From NCBI RefSeq assembly GCF_020923495.1, contig NZ_CP064048.1, forward strand, positions 397,501-461,500: a stretch of DNA of 64,000 nucleotides, written 5' to 3'. Every line of letters starts with the position of its first letter. The first letter of the stretch is position 1. Shown piece after piece: positions 53,033 through 62,296 of the stretch. The DNA is from Brevibacillus sedimenti (GTDB taxonomy: Bacteria; Bacillota; Bacilli; Brevibacillales; Brevibacillaceae). A model generated the notes under the pieces. The model was not told where the DNA came from. It worked only from the letters and a program-made list of their open reading frames with translations, and made no database searches. The translations under genes were made by a program, and so were the position numbers.

Positions 53033-53335
53033 CTAAAACATTTTGCGGACGGCATCGCGACCGATCATGCCGGGGGTGATTCCCAGGCGCTCCGCCGTCA
53101 CTGTCACCGATTCCAAGGGAGCGTCCAGCAGTTCCTCAATCGTTTTGACCCCCACAGCGCGGCCGGCGACGATCTCCCGGCTGGCCAGTCGTTCGTTCAA
53201 CAAGCCGACATCCAGCGCGCCACACATGATGTACCCTTTGTCCGTGGTGACGGCAAGCAGTGTGGTTTTGGGCAAGCGCACGGTCACGGCGATGGCCGTT
53301 CCCTCTTCAAAACGGACGGGTGCGACCTCGATCAT
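53033..53335 (-). CDS. yunC: YunC (DUF1805) protein
   Basis: This 100-residue protein has the DUF1805 blocks TTLLAVTTDKGYIMCGALDVG near residues 24-44 and REIVAGRAVGVKTIEELL near 53. It is small, cytoplasmic and of unknown function. ATG 53335 has GGAGGAA upstream. The yunC-yunD-yunE-yunF order is retained, with one extra small gene after yunC. Confidence 0.88.
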   Translation of the reverse strand: MIEVAPVRFEEGTAIAVTVRLPKTTLLAVTTDKGYIMCGALDVGLLNERLASREIVAGRAVGVKTIEELLDAPLESVTVTAERLGITPGMIGRDAVRKMF

Positions 53336-53416
53336 CGCAGATTCCTCCTTTGTCTCCAACTGTCGGTGCGCTTCCATCCTATGACATCCAGCCAGAAAGG
53401 GTGTTATCGCGAAAGC

Positions 53417-53656
53417 TCAATGCACCTGCGGGGAGGGAGACAGCTCGTCTTCCATCGCCACCTTTCGCTTCATCACTTCGATCATGTAGGTGGCCAGCAT
53501 CTGAAACAGCTCTTCCTCCTCCATGTCCGACACCAGACGGAGCAAATCCTCCCGGGACTGTTCCGCCAAGATGCCGACGACGATGGCGACGATGTCCTCC
53601 TCGCTGCCGTTGAAGTGGCCTTTGTACAAATTGTACACTTCGTCGATAAACCGCAT
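53417..53656 (-). CDS. small helical protein (DUF6154-like)
   Basis: This 79-residue protein starts MRFIDEVYNLYKGHFNGSEED, with VVGILAEQSREDLLRLVSDM and ELFQMLATYMIEVMKRK. It resembles the Bacillus DUF6154 family from memory. AAAGGAGGAGCG precedes the ATG. It lies between yunC and yunD on the same strand. Function unknown. Confidence 0.72.
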   Translation of the reverse strand: MRFIDEVYNLYKGHFNGSEEDIVAIVVGILAEQSREDLLRLVSDMEEEELFQMLATYMIEVMKRKVAMEDELSPSPQVH

Positions 53657-53718
53657 GATTCGCTCCTCCTTTCCCCTGTAGCATGCCCCATTCGCCGGGC
53701 AGGTGTTCAGGAATTCCG

Positions 53719-55155
53719 TCAGATGGTCACGGGCAGCCAGCGCGGTTCAAAGCCGGCGCGAACCAGTACGTCATCCCCCAGCGTCACCGCGAGGATGTCT
53801 CGTAAAAGCTCCGGGAGGTAAAACCGAATCTCGCCGCCGTCGGCCAGTTCCGGGAACAGGCGGCTGAACATAAACATATCCACAGTGCCTACCCGGTACG
53901 ACCGCCCGAGATCAAGCGGCTCACCGTTCACTTCGACCCGCTCGATGTCCGGCTGCTCACCCGGGCGATACCACACCCGCAGGCCGTCCACGCCCATCCA
54001 GCCGATCTGGTTGCCCCGGAAGCCATAACCGCGCAGTTCCCGCTGCACCATTTCCGGCTGGACAGCCCGCTTCAGCACGCTCAGCAGCTGCTCCCCCGTC
54101 AGCGTGACGGCACAGGGATTGATCGGATGCGGCACGCAGGTCAACAGGTCTTTGTACGACACCGGGCCGTGCTTCAGCGTCGTAAGCAGCAGCCCGCCGT
54201 TGGCCAGACCCACCTCCGCTCCGGTCCACTTGCGCAGGCTGGCGGCCAACACCGAGCCAAACGGCGTTTCGTTTGTCCATCCGATGTCCAGATCGGTCGA
54301 GAGAGAAACCGCCGGACGATCCAGCAGGGTTTCCGCCGCCAGTGTTTCCCGCCGCAAGTAGTCGTCCAGCTCCGGTTCGGGCTGATAGTCGTTCGTGCGA
54401 AACAGCTCGGCGCTCAGACCGCTTACCTGTTTGGCCGCCGCATCCCAGGTCAGACGCACGTGTCCGACCAGCTCGCCATATCTGCCCGCCTGGGCGATCA
54501 ACGTGCGGCCGATGCGCTCGCCATGCTCCAGTATATGATGGGTGTGGCCGCCGAGGATCACGTCCAGTCCATCCACCTCCCGGGCCAACTGGCAGTCCGC
54601 CTGATAGCCCAAATGGGACAGGAGCACGATTACGTCCACCTGAGGACGAAGCATGGCGACCTGCTCGCGGATCAGCGGCAGCGGCTCGCGCAGGTCCCAC
54701 CCCATCATCCGGTAAAACGGGACAAACGGGATCGTCACCCCCAGAATCCCCACCCGCAAATCGGGCCAATGATGTACCGCGTACGGCACCGCCCACTGCG
54801 GCGTCTGCCCGCTCGCCGGCTCGATCAGATTGCCGGCCACCACTGTAAAGTCGGCGTGTTCGTATAAGGCGTCCAGTTTTTCTTTGGGGAAGGTAATCCC
54901 CTCGTTGTTGCCGATCGTCACGTACTGGTACCCGCTCCGGTTCAACACCCCGACGTTGGCCCGCCCCCACGTCGCTTCCGTTTTGAGGCTCATGCGGTCC
55001 ACGTGGTCGCCGATGTCGACGGTCAGCACCCGCTCACCCTGCGCTTCCCACCTCTGCCGGTTCTGGCGCAGGCAGGAGGCGATCTGCGGCATGTTGGAAA
55101 AGTTGCTGTGCACGTCGTTGGTGTGCAGAATGTGCAAGGTACAAGTGTCCGCCAC
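53719..55155 (-). CDS. yunD: YunD, 5'-nucleotidase/UDP-sugar hydrolase family
   Basis: This 478-residue protein has a metallophosphoesterase domain, LHILHTNDVHSNFS near residues 6-19, VDIGDHVDR near 45, TIGNNEGITFP near 77 and VILGGHTHHILEHGE near 190. The C-terminal 5'-nucleotidase domain has LANGGLLLT and DMFMFSRLFPE. There is no signal peptide, so it is probably cytoplasmic like YunD. Start is GTG 55155 behind GGGAGGGG. Confidence 0.88.
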   Translation of the reverse strand: MADTCTLHILHTNDVHSNFSNMPQIASCLRQNRQRWEAQGERVLTVDIGDHVDRMSLKTEATWGRANVGVLNRSGYQYVTIGNNEGITFPKEKLDALYEHADFTVVAGNLIEPASGQTPQWAVPYAVHHWPDLRVGILGVTIPFVPFYRMMGWDLREPLPLIREQVAMLRPQVDVIVLLSHLGYQADCQLAREVDGLDVILGGHTHHILEHGERIGRTLIAQAGRYGELVGHVRLTWDAAAKQVSGLSAELFRTNDYQPEPELDDYLRRETLAAETLLDRPAVSLSTDLDIGWTNETPFGSVLAASLRKWTGAEVGLANGGLLLTTLKHGPVSYKDLLTCVPHPINPCAVTLTGEQLLSVLKRAVQPEMVQRELRGYGFRGNQIGWMGVDGLRVWYRPGEQPDIERVEVNGEPLDLGRSYRVGTVDMFMFSRLFPELADGGEIRFYLPELLRDILAVTLGDDVLVRAGFEPRWLPVTI

Positions 55156-55177
55156 AGCTCTCCCCTCCCTCTCGCTA

Positions 55178-56002
55178 CTACTTCCAGATCGCATCGCCAA
55201 TCATCTGGATTCCCACTGCCAGGATCAGAACCCTTAGCAGCAGCACAATCGTTTTGCCTTTCAAGCGAGCGGCCACGGCCGCCCCCAGATTGCCGCCAAT
55301 CCAGGCCCCCGGCGCCAACATGGCGGCGTACAGCCAGTGCACGTGATCATGCAGGATGTTGGTCGCGGAACCAACAGCGGCGGAGAACAGAATAACCAGC
55401 ATCGACGTGGCGGTCGCAATGTGCGGCGGAAAGCGGAACAACACGATCATCGCCGGCACCATCAGCAGGCCCCCGCCCACGCCAAACAGCGACGAGACAA
55501 CGCCGACCATAAAGGCGACTGTCACGGCTGCCCACCGCTTGTACCCGTACTCGTACTCGACGCCGTCGGGATCGACGAAGCGGCGCTTTACATCCCATGA
55601 CAGGTTCCGCGGCTTGATTTTGTCCTTGACCATCATCAGGGCAAACATGCCAAATTGAAACAGTCCGAACAACAGTGAAAACGTCTTTACTGGAAGTAGT
55701 GTATTCAGGTACACGCCTGCGACAGCACCAGGGGCGCTGCCCAAAAAAAAGAGCAGGGCAGTCTGCACGTCCGCCTTTTTCTGCCTGATGTAAGAAATCG
55801 ACGACGAGAGCGCAGTCACTCCGATGACCAACAGAGACGTGCCCGCCGCCACCTGCGGGCTGACGGAGCCCGGTTCGTAGGCGTTGGCAAAGTAAAGCAG
55901 CGCCGGCACAAAAAACATCCCGCCGCCCAATCCGGCGATGCTGCCTATCATTCCGGCCCCCAGTCCCACGACGAGAAACAAAGCTGCCATAGCGAAAACC
56001 AT
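55178..56002 (-). CDS. yunE: TauE/SafE-family membrane exporter (YunE)
   Basis: This 274-residue protein has seven or eight membrane segments. The first TauE motif is GMIGSIAGLGGGMFFVPALL near 17-36 and the second GVVSSLFGVGGGLLMVPAM near 163. The family moves sulfite-related anions or sulfonates; the substrate is unknown here. ATG 56002 is preceded by AAGG. It lies 22 bases before the yunD start. Confidence 0.9.
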   Translation of the reverse strand: MVFAMAALFLVVGLGAGMIGSIAGLGGGMFFVPALLYFANAYEPGSVSPQVAAGTSLLVIGVTALSSSISYIRQKKADVQTALLFFLGSAPGAVAGVYLNTLLPVKTFSLLFGLFQFGMFALMMVKDKIKPRNLSWDVKRRFVDPDGVEYEYGYKRWAAVTVAFMVGVVSSLFGVGGGLLMVPAMIVLFRFPPHIATATSMLVILFSAAVGSATNILHDHVHWLYAAMLAPGAWIGGNLGAAVAARLKGKTIVLLLRVLILAVGIQMIGDAIWK

Positions 56003-56024
56003 CTGCAAACCTTCTTTCGTACTG

Positions 56025-56876
56025 TTAGAACAGCTCCAGTTGACGCGGATTCAGACCCGTCGGCCGGACATCCAGCATCTCCATGAACTGCTTGGCGTTG
56101 CCGGCCGCGTGCCCTCCCGAGTTGTTGTTAAACAGGATGCACACCTCGGCTGCCTCCCGGGCCACTTCCTGAACGCGCGGCACCCATTCCGCCAGTTCCG
56201 CTTCGCTGTACTGATAGAGATAGCGGACATCCCGCCAGTTTTGCCCCTCGCCCGGATTGTTCCAGCCGGAGACGTTACGCCCGTGAAAGCGGATCAGCAC
56301 CAGCTTGGGATCGGTCACGGCGACGACGACAGGAACGCAACTGCTGCCCGCCTGCGGCTCGTCGCAGATGACGTGGACCGCCCCGATGGTTCTGAGAAAA
56401 TCCAGAGTCTTTTCACGGTAGCGCGGCTCAAACCAACTGCGGTGGCGGAATTCCACGGCAAACGGATACGTATCCAGCGCCTGTCGGCAGGCCTGGACAT
56501 ACTGCACGTGCTCCCGTGTACAGTCAAACCAGGGGGGATATTGAAACAGCAGCGCTTTCAGCTTGCCCGCCGCCACCAGCGGCTGGATGCTCTCCTCAAA
56601 CTGGCGAAACAGTTCCCGCCGATCCAGGGGCGCTTCACTTCGTTGGTGGCCGGTCATTGCCTGGTGCGGCTTGACGATGAAGCCAAAGCAGTCCGGTGTT
56701 TCACGCACCCATGTCTCGTAATTGCGCTGCGGCAATATGGCATAAAAAGAACTGTCCAGTTCCACGATGGGGAAATGGCCTGCATAGACGGACAGCTTGT
56801 CCCGGCTGCGCGTCCCCGGGGGATACAAGTCGTAGTGGTCTCCCCAGCCGCACACTCCCACTTGGATCGAATTCAT
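56025..56876 (-). CDS. yunF: DUF72 TIM-barrel protein (YunF)
   Basis: This 283-residue protein has the DUF72 marks IQVGVCGWGDHYDLYPPGT at the start, VELDSSFYAILP near 34, FVEFRHRSWFEP-like FAVEFRHRSWFEPRY near 140 and YLYQYSEAELAEW near 215. It adopts a TIM barrel; no activity is established. It matches YunF in size and position. Confidence 0.9.
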   Translation of the reverse strand: MNSIQVGVCGWGDHYDLYPPGTRSRDKLSVYAGHFPIVELDSSFYAILPQRNYETWVRETPDCFGFIVKPHQAMTGHQRSEAPLDRRELFRQFEESIQPLVAAGKLKALLFQYPPWFDCTREHVQYVQACRQALDTYPFAVEFRHRSWFEPRYREKTLDFLRTIGAVHVICDEPQAGSSCVPVVVAVTDPKLVLIRFHGRNVSGWNNPGEGQNWRDVRYLYQYSEAELAEWVPRVQEVAREAAEVCILFNNNSGGHAAGNAKQFMEMLDVRPTGLNPRQLELF

Positions 56877-57124
56877 TCAACACAAACCTCCAACCCCAAT
56901 GGAGGGAAGAAATGACCAACTGTCTGCGTAACCGGCCCCTGCCTGTACATTCATCTACATTCATGGCGGGACCCCTTTGCGATTAAGCATACCAAACTAT
57001 GCCTGGAGCGAAAAGTGGCGAATGCCTCCCCGGTTGCCCGCCAGACGGCCCATGGTACAATCATCGTATCGAGTCATGTTTGCTCCTGCAAATTTCGCCA
57101 CATTCCTAGACGGAGGAAAGCCGC

Positions 57125-57616
57125 ATGTACGACGATCTGATCGGCCGTCCTTTTGCGAGTCAAAACCAAGGTTTGTCTTTTGACCGGCACACAGCCAAAC
57201 GCCTCCTGGCCGAAGCACAGGAGGCGCTGCCGTATGAGTATTCCGCGCTGCTGACAGGACACGGCTCCATGGTAACCGGTTATTTGCCGATGCGCTCATC
57301 CAGCCACGGCAGAAACTCGTTTTCGTGGGACGCCCCTTCCTTTTTTCAGGCGCTTGCCAGCGTGCGGAAGGCAGGCGTGCAGTGGGTCGGCATCCTGCAC
57401 AGCCATCCGACGAGCCCGCCCGTTCCCTCTAAAGCGGATCAAATCGGCTGGCACTATCCCCAGCTGGCCTATTGGATTCTCAGCTTTGCGGGGGGAATGC
57501 CCGACCTGCGGCTGTACCAGTGGTCAGACGGTCGTTTTGTCGAGCGCCCTTACACGCTTGCGGACATTGCCGAAAGCGTCGGGTCCACAGGCGACATGCC
57601 GCCGCGCAGTGATTGA
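57125..57616 (+). CDS. JAMM/Mov34-type metalloprotease-like protein
   Basis: This 163-residue single-domain protein has the JAMM zinc motif HSHPTSPPVPSKADQ near residues 96-110 (HxH, ten residues, Asp) and an upstream Glu in PYEYSALLTG near 37. These are the catalytic residues of bacterial and archaeal JAB isopeptidases. No ubiquitin-like or E1-like gene is adjacent. GACGGAGG precedes the ATG. It is convergent with the ger operon. Confidence 0.85.
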   Translation: MYDDLIGRPFASQNQGLSFDRHTAKRLLAEAQEALPYEYSALLTGHGSMVTGYLPMRSSSHGRNSFSWDAPSFFQALASVRKAGVQWVGILHSHPTSPPVPSKADQIGWHYPQLAYWILSFAGGMPDLRLYQWSDGRFVERPYTLADIAESVGSTGDMPPRSD

Positions 57617-57647
57617 ATAGCGAGCCACGCCTGATGCGAGCAGGTGA

Positions 57648-58847
57648 TCACGGCTTCTCTTGAAGACTCGGGGTTTCGAGCGAACTGCCGATCGTCCGGA
57701 TCCTCAGCTTGACGTTTACATCGACGACCATCTGTTCCATAAAGGTTTTGGGATCGTTCCTCAACGCCTTGTGAATGTCCGGGTAGTTTTTCAACCGGGT
57801 GGTCAGCCGGAACACGTCCACTTTGTACTTGTCTTTCAGCTTGTTGGCCGTCGTGATCAATCGTTTTTTCAACTCGGCGCCGTACAATCGTTCAGCCTTT
57901 CGGATCTGTTCCTGTTTGTCAAAGGAAGCGCCCAGACATTGGTATTCGATCATCTCCGTTTCGAGAAAGAGCTCAAACGTGAGATGCGGCCGGCCATTTT
58001 TCATGACAGGTTCCAATTTGCTTCTCCCCCCCAGGATCTGAAACGATGTTCTTTTGCCTGCAGAGCACGGGAAGGACAATAGCCCCCGTTCAATTTCATT
58101 CCGCAGCAGGGACAGCAACTGCATTTCGTCCGTTGTCAGGGTGCCTACCATTTTTTGATCCGTAAATACGGCTGCATGTCTCATGCTGATTTTATTGGAA
58201 TCGTCCAAACTCGCTTTTATCAGGATGAACGGCATTTTTCCCCGAACGCTTTTTGAAACTTCCCCCAGGTTGGAATCGGGCATAACCAGCGTCTGCTGGA
58301 CATTTGCCGCCATCTCCGACATGTGCAGCGCCGGGGTGGGTTGAGAGATACTCTGCGTGGTAAAGAACCGGCTAATTGGACCATCCAGCACGACGATTTC
58401 CGTGTGGCGGCGCATCTGGGGCAGGCGGGTCAAGAAGTCGTACAGCTCGTTGATGCCGTTTTTCGCCATCGTTTCCCCCACCCCGATCAGCTGCAGGTGA
58501 GCCAAATTGGGGATGCGATCACTGAGGGCCACGGTCCGTTCGATTGCGTTTGCAAACGACGGCGAGGTGACGACAATGTTGGTGTAGGCTTTCCGGCTGG
58601 TTGCCTCCGTACCGCCGCTCGAGCCCAGATTTCCCCCTGCTCCTGCCGGCTCGACTACCTGTACGAGAATCTGGTACATCCGCATCTGTTTGCCCTTTTC
58701 AGTGAGCGGGGGCAGTTCGTCAACGCCGATGCCGACAATGACTGCACGCTTCTCCAGCTCCCGGTAATCCCAGCATCCGGCAAGCAAAAGACCGATCAAA
58801 AGGATAACCGTGACGGCTGCAAACCAATTTCGCCGCCGTTTTGTCAT
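57648..58847 (-). CDS. germinant receptor lipoprotein (GerAC/GerKC family)
   Basis: This 399-residue protein has lipobox LLLAGCWDYRELE near residue 20, the typical Ger(x)C start, then AVIVGIGVDELP and a C-terminal domain ending VNVKLRIRTIGSS. It is the C subunit of a GerA-type receptor in the spore inner membrane. Its start overlaps the B subunit by ATGA. Confidence 0.92.
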   Translation of the reverse strand: MTKRRRNWFAAVTVILLIGLLLAGCWDYRELEKRAVIVGIGVDELPPLTEKGKQMRMYQILVQVVEPAGAGGNLGSSGGTEATSRKAYTNIVVTSPSFANAIERTVALSDRIPNLAHLQLIGVGETMAKNGINELYDFLTRLPQMRRHTEIVVLDGPISRFFTTQSISQPTPALHMSEMAANVQQTLVMPDSNLGEVSKSVRGKMPFILIKASLDDSNKISMRHAAVFTDQKMVGTLTTDEMQLLSLLRNEIERGLLSFPCSAGKRTSFQILGGRSKLEPVMKNGRPHLTFELFLETEMIEYQCLGASFDKQEQIRKAERLYGAELKKRLITTANKLKDKYKVDVFRLTTRLKNYPDIHKALRNDPKTFMEQMVVDVNVKLRIRTIGSSLETPSLQEKP

Positions 58848-59974
58848 GTCACATCACCGTCCTTGCGGGGAGGAGGGAAATGCCCCAGCCTGCGCCGCAC
58901 GGCTATGCACACCAGCATGATCAACGGGTACGGAATCGTCAAAAACAATCCCACAAGGCCCACCTTGTCCGACCACGTCTGCATGTCGATAAAATTGTCG
59001 GGAATCAGCGACAAGATGAAGACCAGCGGCAGCAAGATCACCATCCACCACCGCAGCTTCAGTCGCGGATACGTGCGATGGAACGAAAACGCACTGCTGA
59101 AAAAGAAGCCGAGATGGGTGGTGTACGCGAGCGGAAGCCACAGGATAATCAGCAACAATTCGGCCCGCTCCACAAACTGGCGCACCACCTCGATTGTCTT
59201 TGCCATGGTCACGACGGGAAAGGTCTGGGACATGGTAACATCCGGACCAAGGGTCACCAGCGTTCCCAATACGAGAAAGGCGTAAAACAATCCCACCGCG
59301 GCGATCGCAAACGATGTGCTGGCGAAAGCCTTATCCTTGTGGGTGACGAACGGATAGTACAAAAACAACACTTCAAAGCCGAGGTACGAATAAATCGTCT
59401 GGGGGAGAGCCGAAATGATGGGAGTGACGCCCTCCTGGAACGGAATGCGCAGTTCGGCCCAGTCGGCGTGCAGATAGGCCAACAGAAAAAACATGACAAT
59501 CAACAACAGCGTGAAAGGCAATCCCGATTCGAACATGCGGATAATGGGCATCAGCCCGTTCCACGCCGGGTATATGATTACCAGCAGCATCGCACCAATA
59601 ATCGCTTCCACCGGCGTAAACGGCAGCATTTCGTCCCTCACCACTTCCGCCATGACACGAATGCCGGTCACGGTAAAGAACAGGAAGTACAAGCCCCACA
59701 GGATGTTGAACAAGCTGCCGATAATGCTTCCAAACAGCTTGGTATTGTAATCAAACACAGTATCATGCGGAAACATGCGGGCCACCCGGGTGATCAACCA
59801 CAGCGACAGGATGGCGCACAATCCCGCCAGGATGACAGTCAGCCATGCATCTTCCCGGGCTTTCTCCATCGCGCCTCTGGGCATGATGAGGAACCCCACC
59901 CCCACAATAAGGCCGAATGCTAACATGAAAAGTTGAGTCGGACTAATCGCGGGACGCTGTTCCAGTCCTTGCAC
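58844..59974 (-). CDS. germinant receptor permease-like subunit (GerAB/GerKB family)
   Basis: This 376-residue protein has about ten membrane segments and the amino-acid-permease-like fold of GerAB: ISPTQLFMLAFGLIVGVGFL near the start and FVERAELLLIILWLPLAYTT near 270. It binds the germinant. It starts at GTG 59974, 34 bases after the A subunit. The order A-B-C follows gerA, not gerK. Confidence 0.92.
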   Translation of the reverse strand: MQGLEQRPAISPTQLFMLAFGLIVGVGFLIMPRGAMEKAREDAWLTVILAGLCAILSLWLITRVARMFPHDTVFDYNTKLFGSIIGSLFNILWGLYFLFFTVTGIRVMAEVVRDEMLPFTPVEAIIGAMLLVIIYPAWNGLMPIIRMFESGLPFTLLLIVMFFLLAYLHADWAELRIPFQEGVTPIISALPQTIYSYLGFEVLFLYYPFVTHKDKAFASTSFAIAAVGLFYAFLVLGTLVTLGPDVTMSQTFPVVTMAKTIEVVRQFVERAELLLIILWLPLAYTTHLGFFFSSAFSFHRTYPRLKLRWWMVILLPLVFILSLIPDNFIDMQTWSDKVGLVGLFLTIPYPLIMLVCIAVRRRLGHFPPPRKDGDVT

Positions 59975-60008
59975 GCGTGATCATTCCTTTCATGAGGAGA
60001 TGTTGCCT

Positions 60009-61619
60009 TCACGTGTTCCGCTTGTCGGGGCGCATCATCGGGGTGTTCTCTCCCTTTTTTGGCTTGCGCGTTTTCAGAAATGCTGGACGCGTATGCAGCT
60101 TTTTCATCGGAATGCGAATCAGCATATCCGTCCAGTCGCGCAAACGCAGCGGCGACAGCGGCGCCAGATAGGGAACCCCGAACGAAACCAGCCTGGCCAC
60201 ATGGGCATGGATGAAGAGCAGGCCCAGGATGAATCCGTACGTCCCCAGCAGACTGCTGCAGATCAGCAGAAAGAAACGCAGAATCCGGTACGTGATGCCG
60301 AGATAATACACAGGCGCCGTGAAGGAGGAGATCGCGGTCAACGCGACGATGACGACCGTCACGGGACTGACCAGATTGGCGTTCACAGCCGCTTCCCCAA
60401 TCACAAGCCCGCCGATGATGCCGACCGCCTGCCCAACCGGTTTGGGCAGCTTGACACCAGCTTCGCGCAAAATCTCGATCATCAGTTCCATGATGAAAAT
60501 TTCCACCAGAAAGGGAAACGCCACCTTGACCCGAGCGGCGTCCATGGAGATGAGCAGCCGGGTGGGAATCAGCTCCGGGTTGTACGCGACCAGCGACAGG
60601 TACAGCCCGGGCGTCGTGATGCTGAAAAACAGGGCGATCATCCGCACGAAGCGGATCAGCGTGGCGTACTGCCAACTGGTGTAGTAATCGTCGACGGTTT
60701 CCAGCAGTTGAAAGAACGTGATCGGCAGGATCAGCGCATGCGACGTCCCCTCGACCATGACCGCCACGTTTCCCTCAATCAGATAGGAACAGGTGACGTC
60801 AGGCCGTTCCGTGGGGCGCATGAGGGGAAACAGGGAGAACGAATTGTCCTCCAGATATTCCTGAAGCTGCATCTGGCCGATCAGGCTGTCTGTTTCGATG
60901 CAGGAAAGACGCCGCCTTACTTCTTCCACGATCTGCGGATTGGCCACGTCCGCGAGGTACAATACGGCTGTTTCCTGCTTCGTCCGTCTTCCCACCACGA
61001 CGGATTCCACCCGCAGATACGGGTCGCGCAGGCGCTGGCGAACCAGGCCGATATTGGTGTTGAGCGTTTCCACAAAGCTGTCTTTCGATCCGATGACGCT
61101 TTGTTCCGTTTCCGGCTGCTCGATGTTCCGGCTGTATTCCTTTTTGACTCCCACCGCCAGACCGACCGACTCGCCCTCCACCAGGAGCAGCGCTTTGCCG
61201 TGCAGGATCTGCTCAATCGCGGCCTGCCAGTCCTCTACCCGCAGTATGTCACTTGCGGATATGATGTTCTCCTGGATAAACACGATCAGGCTTTTTTCCT
61301 CGTCCTCGGCCAAAGACGTCTCCACAGCAGTCGGGAACATGCCCGCTCTCTGCTGGAGGGGAACGATCACCTGCCGGTTCAGGCGGTCGGAATCAGCCAG
61401 GCTGTACAGAAAGAACAGGCTGACATTTCTGTTCATACACGTGAAGTGGCAGGCGGCAAAATCACTGTTGCGGCCGAGCCGCTCCGTCAGCACCTCCGCG
61501 TTTTTAACCAGCGACGCGTGAAGGGGCGTCTTCTCGATTGTGTTCACCGCTTGTGTCTCGCGTAACAGGAACCGTTTCGATCTATCCACCGATTTGCGCC
61601 AAAACAGGTTGAACTTCAT
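60009..61619 (-). CDS. germinant receptor A subunit (GerAA/GerKA family)
   Basis: This 536-residue protein has a soluble N-terminal domain (about 1-260) and five or six C-terminal membrane segments. Signature blocks are CSYLIEGNVAVMVEGTSHAL near 265, TPGLYLSLVAYNPELIPTRL near 335 and GIIGGLVIGEAAVNANLVSP near 405. It is the first gene of the operon and probably transcribed in the forespore (sigma-G), though I could not assign the promoter. Confidence 0.93.
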   Translation of the reverse strand: MKFNLFWRKSVDRSKRFLLRETQAVNTIEKTPLHASLVKNAEVLTERLGRNSDFAACHFTCMNRNVSLFFLYSLADSDRLNRQVIVPLQQRAGMFPTAVETSLAEDEEKSLIVFIQENIISASDILRVEDWQAAIEQILHGKALLLVEGESVGLAVGVKKEYSRNIEQPETEQSVIGSKDSFVETLNTNIGLVRQRLRDPYLRVESVVVGRRTKQETAVLYLADVANPQIVEEVRRRLSCIETDSLIGQMQLQEYLEDNSFSLFPLMRPTERPDVTCSYLIEGNVAVMVEGTSHALILPITFFQLLETVDDYYTSWQYATLIRFVRMIALFFSITTPGLYLSLVAYNPELIPTRLLISMDAARVKVAFPFLVEIFIMELMIEILREAGVKLPKPVGQAVGIIGGLVIGEAAVNANLVSPVTVVIVALTAISSFTAPVYYLGITYRILRFFLLICSSLLGTYGFILGLLFIHAHVARLVSFGVPYLAPLSPLRLRDWTDMLIRIPMKKLHTRPAFLKTRKPKKGENTPMMRPDKRNT

Positions 61620-61738
61620 AGGGGGTTCAAACCTTTCCTTCCATTCATTCCCTTCAAGCCTCTATAGTGTTGGCGAAATGCGGTCCAATTATGAATAAAA
61701 TCTCCGGGATTTATGCATGCTGCTTCGATTCCCATTAC

Positions 61739-61815
61739 GGGGCCTGCACGTTGATAAACAAAGTTGGAGTAAAGCATGATGCTTGGAGGGATGGCACCTT
61801 TGCCGACCTGCTCAG
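61739..61815. repeat. relic C-prime: old fragment of the terminator-hosted repeat
   Basis: GGCCTGCACGTTGAT and the following GTTGGAG, GGAGGGATGG, CTTTGCCGACCTGCTCAG match the left arm of copies A-C in order, with many changes. It breaks off at CTCAGAAC, 10 bases before the left hairpin of copy C. The other part of this fragment is not present. Confidence 0.7.
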
Positions 61816-61858
61816 AACAAACAAAAGCAGGCTTCCCACCTGCGAGGGAAACCTGCTT

Positions 61859-62201
61859 CAGACCGAAGACAAACTGTACTGTTTCGTCGAGGTTCCGCAA
61901 GGAAACGATCTATCCATCGTTGTCAGGCCGAAAGGCCTGTACATTCATCAACCGAAGCTGAAGACTACGTACATCGCATGGAGGGATGGGCCAAGCGAGC
62001 TCCTTTGACGACCTGCTCAGCGGAAAAACGAAAGACGCGGGGAAAAACAGGGGGCACAAGTCTCACCTCGTCGAAAACACCCGGATGTTTGCCCCCTGCC
62101 CGCGTCCCGTTTTGGAGCGGACAACATCCACTTATATGCTGGGCGTCAAGAGAGCGAGCGGGCCCGATCACCCATGCGCCACGGACGTTGTCTACATGCT
62201 G
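61859..62201. repeat. terminator-hosted palindromic repeat, copy C (343 bp)
   Basis: It starts CAGACCGAAGACAAAC and ends GTTGTCTACATGCTG, with the internal stem at 62034-62041/62099-62106 and 62048-62056/62090-62098. The hairpins on each side (61825-61858, AGCAGG with CCTGCT; and 62203-62234) are related but differ at several bases. The 61620-62296 gap holds only this element, its hairpins and relic C-prime; no gene. Confidence 0.88.
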
Positions 62202-62296
62202 AACAGCCTTCCTCCTGCGAGGGAAACCTGCTTGTGATGTACGTAATCCGATGAACGTATTGAAAATGTCCCAACCCTGTCAAGGGAGAGTCTGGT

